Shown in pieces: positions 61,287 to 64,000 of a stretch of DNA of 64,000 nucleotides. The translations under genes and the position numbers were made by a program. Below the pieces are notes generated by a model. It had not been told where the DNA came from. It did not search any database and saw only the letters and a list, made by a program, of their open reading frames with translations. This DNA is from Dyadobacter subterraneus. GTDB taxonomy: Bacteria > Bacteroidota > Bacteroidia > Cytophagales > Spirosomataceae. Location of the stretch: NCBI RefSeq assembly GCF_015221875.1, contig NZ_JACYGY010000001.1, forward strand, positions 4,008,501 to 4,072,500, read 5' to 3'. Numbering within the stretch: position 1 is the first letter of the stretch; each line of letters begins with the position of its first letter.

Positions 61287-63718
61287 TGTATTTCAGGGTT
61301 TTCTGAAGTGATGTCAGCCTTTAATTCATCTTCTAGAAGAAGTATTTTCAATCTCTGATACATAAATGAAATTACCAGCAAGAGAACGCCCAGAGAAATA
61401 AAAGCCCCGATTTTCCCTCCTTCTGAAAGTCCTCTGATATCAACTATGAACAGTTTTAGCAGCGCCAGGCCAAACAAGGCAAGGGAAGCTATACGGATGG
61501 TCTTTGATTTCCATTTCATCCCCAGGTAAATAAGTATGAAAGAACATATTCCCCAAAGAATTGCAAAGCCAGCTTTATGATTTGCTGTCAAAATTTCGTC
61601 AACAGAAACATGAGGATTCCAGTAAGAAGCTACCATAATATGATCCAATTCAGCGCTAGCCGCATAAACGATAGCCACGATGGTTATCCATTGAAAAGCC
61701 TTCTTCATTTTAAATCTTTCTGCAAAACCTTTACAGAAAACGGATATGAAATACAGGTTTGCAAGTGACAAAAATGTAAGGATATAATGGCTTAAAAAGC
61801 TAAGCCTGGAACCCGACCGCAATAAATAATTTTCCCGTATCCAGATAGTTTCTTTATTGTAGACAGCAAAAGCCACAACCATTACAGCAGCATACAAAAG
61901 CGTAGCAAACTGTACTTCCCATCGTAAATTTCTACTAAAATAAACCAGCAAAAGAGACCATATGTAATTGTAGCATCCAAGAATGATGATTCTGGTAGCA
62001 GGGAAATAAATTTCTGCCTGATAATGAAGTTCCAGTATAATACCAAAGTAGGTCAAAATCACAGCTGCAACAGAAAGAACATCAAGGTATATTGATACAT
62101 CCTGCGTTATCAGTTTGCCGGAAAGAAAATAACGTTTCATTAAAGTAATGTAAGCCAGAAGTCCTCCAATTGCTACTACGCTGGTCACAAAACCTTTATT
62201 AAGAAACGGAAATAAATGACTTCCATTTTTGATCGGTTCCGGATCCAGATAAATATTTTTCCAATCCAGCAGTAGACTTATAATCAGAAGTACCACCAGA
62301 ATTGCAGAAGCCTCACGTAGAAAATGGATTCCCGATTTGTGGGCAAGCCAAACCAATAGCACCGATTCACAAGCCCAGAACAAAGTAATGTAATTGCCTT
62401 CCAGCTGAATAGGTGCCGCCAGACTCACGAAAGTAAGTACAAGACCGATCAGTAAATAGAGCAGGTTCCGGTCAACTCTGTTATTTTTATAGAGAAAAAA
62501 GGCAAATAGGAAGTTTACTGCCGCCATAAAAATCGTGAACGTACCTCTGTATATTCCGTCTTGAACCTGACCTAAAATTAAAATTCCTGCCGCGAAACAG
62601 ACAGCAGTATTGCTGAGCAACTGAACAATTTCGAGTTCTTTAAAGGCCACTTTTTCTTTGATGTTATTGATAACATTCATAACGAAAAAGACAAAATAGA
62701 ACAAGACTGCAAACCTCAGAGCACCCCAGTAGGGCTTTGGTTCGGTCACATTCATGTTTACAATTTTGGTACAGACCCATCCTCCAAAAAGCAGCATCGT
62801 CAAAACAAAACATATCTGATTTATCAGATTCCATTTCTTATAATAAGCCAGCACGAGCATTCCAACATTCAGGATGAGCAAATAGGAAAATAAAACAACA
62901 TAATTTCCTTCGCCAGAACTCACAAGAAAAGGTGCACAAAAGCCTCCGACAATAGCAAGAACCGCCAATTCGAGGCGGTCGTATGATATGGATAAAAACA
63001 CAGTTGCGGCTGTAATGAAGACCATGATCACAAAAGCGACTTCCTGGCCAAACAGATTATACTGCTGATAGGCGATTGTAATGGCAAAATATAATATGGC
63101 TATACCTCCACCTATCAGGACTGAACTGAAAGAACGGTAGGCATGTCTCATTCTGTGGGCAATACCAATCAAAATTCCGCCGGTAAAGAGCCCTATGAAG
63201 GTCCTGCCGATTTCGTTAATCCAGTTCTGATCAATAGCGTATTTTAGAAAGAATCCCATTCCCAGAACAAGAATTGCGATACCAATTTTATTGATAAGAT
63301 TCTCTCCTATAAACCTTTCCAGATCCGGATTACGTTGCCAAAACGACGACTCCGGCTCTTGTTCAATCTTTTCAAAACCTACTGCTGGTTCTGGTTCTGC
63401 AACGGCCTCAAATTCAGGTCCAGAAACTAGTTCCTGCTGAATTGTCTCAGCAATATTTTGAACTTCTAATACCGATTGCTGTTCAATTATTTCCGCTTCC
63501 TGTTCAGCTTTTATTATTTCAAAAAAAGGCCGAATCTCAGACGATACGTCCAATTTCTCAGTCTCATTTCCCTTTGCCAGCGTTTCAATTCTTCTGATCT
63601 CATTGAATAGATTATCGAAATTTGCCTGCATCGAGTCAAACCTGCTTTCTAATCGATTCTTATGGCTGTTCAACAACAGCACTATGAGGACAATTCCAAT
63701 TATGAGAATAAATTCCAT
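61283..63718 (-). CDS. DUF2339 polytopic membrane protein
   Basis: An 811-residue protein. A first helix (about 2-17) is followed by a charged coiled-coil or Glu-rich region (about 20-125), the signature FWQRNPDLERFIGENLINKIGIAILVLGMGFFLKYAIDQNWI (about 125-166) and then more than 20 hydrophobic helices with very short loops. This is the DUF2339 architecture. It pairs with DUF3999 in many Gram-negatives. It may be a transporter or envelope scaffold, and no reaction is known. Its promoter should lie in 63719-63866. Confidence 0.88.
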   Translation of the reverse strand: MEFILIIGIVLIVLLLNSHKNRLESRFDSMQANFDNLFNEIRRIETLAKGNETEKLDVSSEIRPFFEIIKAEQEAEIIEQQSVLEVQNIAETIQQELVSGPEFEAVAEPEPAVGFEKIEQEPESSFWQRNPDLERFIGENLINKIGIAILVLGMGFFLKYAIDQNWINEIGRTFIGLFTGGILIGIAHRMRHAYRSFSSVLIGGGIAILYFAITIAYQQYNLFGQEVAFVIMVFITAATVFLSISYDRLELAVLAIVGGFCAPFLVSSGEGNYVVLFSYLLILNVGMLVLAYYKKWNLINQICFVLTMLLFGGWVCTKIVNMNVTEPKPYWGALRFAVLFYFVFFVMNVINNIKEKVAFKELEIVQLLSNTAVCFAAGILILGQVQDGIYRGTFTIFMAAVNFLFAFFLYKNNRVDRNLLYLLIGLVLTFVSLAAPIQLEGNYITLFWACESVLLVWLAHKSGIHFLREASAILVVLLIISLLLDWKNIYLDPEPIKNGSHLFPFLNKGFVTSVVAIGGLLAYITLMKRYFLSGKLITQDVSIYLDVLSVAAVILTYFGIILELHYQAEIYFPATRIIILGCYNYIWSLLLVYFSRNLRWEVQFATLLYAAVMVVAFAVYNKETIWIRENYLLRSGSRLSFLSHYILTFLSLANLYFISVFCKGFAERFKMKKAFQWITIVAIVYAASAELDHIMVASYWNPHVSVDEILTANHKAGFAILWGICSFILIYLGMKWKSKTIRIASLALFGLALLKLFIVDIRGLSEGGKIGAFISLGVLLLVISFMYQRLKILLLEDELKADITSENPEIQ

Positions 63719-63866
63719 TAACTTAATATTATTTTTAAAGAGGGAGTTTCGAATACAATTTGTAGCTAAATGTAAATAAAATGACCAGAATTTATAGTCA
63801 TATGTAACTTTAAATTACAAGTACTAGTAAAATATATTGCATAGCTGTATAGTAGAAGATCACCAA

Positions 63867-64000
63867 TCATTCGATTGCACCGTAATACCTTCTGTCAAAT
63901 ATAAAAACAGAAACTCCCACGCAAAGCACTGTCAAAAAGGATAATCCACCAAACATCACAATCAGTGCCGAGAAAATAAAGAGGCCAAAAACCTTCTTTA
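63867..64000 (-). CDS. Membrane protein, C-terminal end only (5' part outside window)
   Basis: A minus-strand frame runs from the window edge to a TGA at 63867-63869. It gives at least 43 residues: a membrane-helix pair (GLFIFSALIVMFGGLSFLTVL and CVGVSVFIF) and a short C-terminal tail ending RRYYGAIE. The codon pattern and helix content suggest the end of a real membrane protein. The family cannot be named from this fragment. Confidence 0.5.
   Translation of the reverse strand, partial: KKVFGLFIFSALIVMFGGLSFLTVLCVGVSVFIFDRRYYGAIE

Noticed and set aside
1..64000. CRISPR arrays, tRNA or rRNA genes, complete insertion sequences
   Set aside because: No regularly spaced repeats, no cloverleaf-like or rRNA sequence and no transposase or integrase frame was seen in a visual reading. 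A search with dedicated tools would be needed to exclude a tRNA completely.

Overview
The window looks like a chromosomal stretch of a Bacteroidota bacterium, most likely order Cytophagales and close to Dyadobacter or a related Spirosomataceae genus. The evidence is an ECF sigma / FecR / SusC-with-STN / SusD cassette, a one-protein hybrid two-component regulator (propeller, kinase, receiver, AraC), several TTG/GTG starts without strong Shine-Dalgarno sequences, and families common in that phylum (DUF4919, DUF2339/DUF3999, MbnP, DUF4178). The genus is inferred from gene content only. I saw no rRNA, tRNA, CRISPR array, integrase or complete insertion sequence.

Layout. 1-1.5 kb: C-terminal part of a histidine kinase facing a single-domain response regulator. 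2-9.1 kb: mostly minus-strand metabolic and envelope genes, namely an SDR, an ABM-domain membrane protein, a methyltransferase-glycosyltransferase fusion coupled by an ATGA overlap to a DUF2079-like membrane protein, a secreted xylose-isomerase-like protein and a secreted alpha/beta hydrolase. 9.2-15.5 kb: Crp-type regulator, quinone-oxidoreductase-like MDR, ferric-reductase-like flavocytochrome, divergent MsrA, ABC exporter and a MoaF-like protein. 16.5-23.3 kb: ECF sigma / FecR / SusC / SusD uptake and signalling locus, ended by a perfect 19-bp hairpin. A small region with an orphan terminator and RNA-like stems follows. 24.3-26.3 kb: LtaS-like membrane phosphotransferase/sulfatase.

26.4-33.7 kb: TetR plus TolC, membrane-fusion lipoprotein, two ABC ATPases and two ABC-2 permeases. 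This is a YbhGFSR-like exporter with YbhF split in two, and two repeat-bounded inserts sit exactly at gene junctions inside the operon. 33.9-36.8 kb: a second TetR with an MFS exporter, a small membrane protein and a Cys-less isochorismatase-family protein. Each TetR has a repeated palindrome in front of its own gene and in front of its neighbour. 37-38.4 kb: secreted amidohydrolase convergent with a 1399-residue hybrid regulator.

43-47.9 kb: a sigma-factor-like protein carrying a GntR winged helix, a PLP aminotransferase, a RarD-like exporter and a divergent MocR regulator. 48-51.8 kb: copper-linked MbnP / MbnH / outer-membrane protein operon plus a Cys-rich small membrane protein. 51.9-58.8 kb: one compact operon of SpeD-family enzyme, DUF4178 protein, a 53-residue membrane protein, DUF350, membrane-embedded aminopropyltransferase, exported FAD amine-oxidase-like protein and a polytopic membrane protein with intramembrane histidines. 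This polyamine/membrane system is the most interesting part of the window. 58.8-64 kb: DUF4919, a small membrane ORF with its own terminator, the DUF3999/DUF2339 pair and the 3' end of another membrane protein gene.
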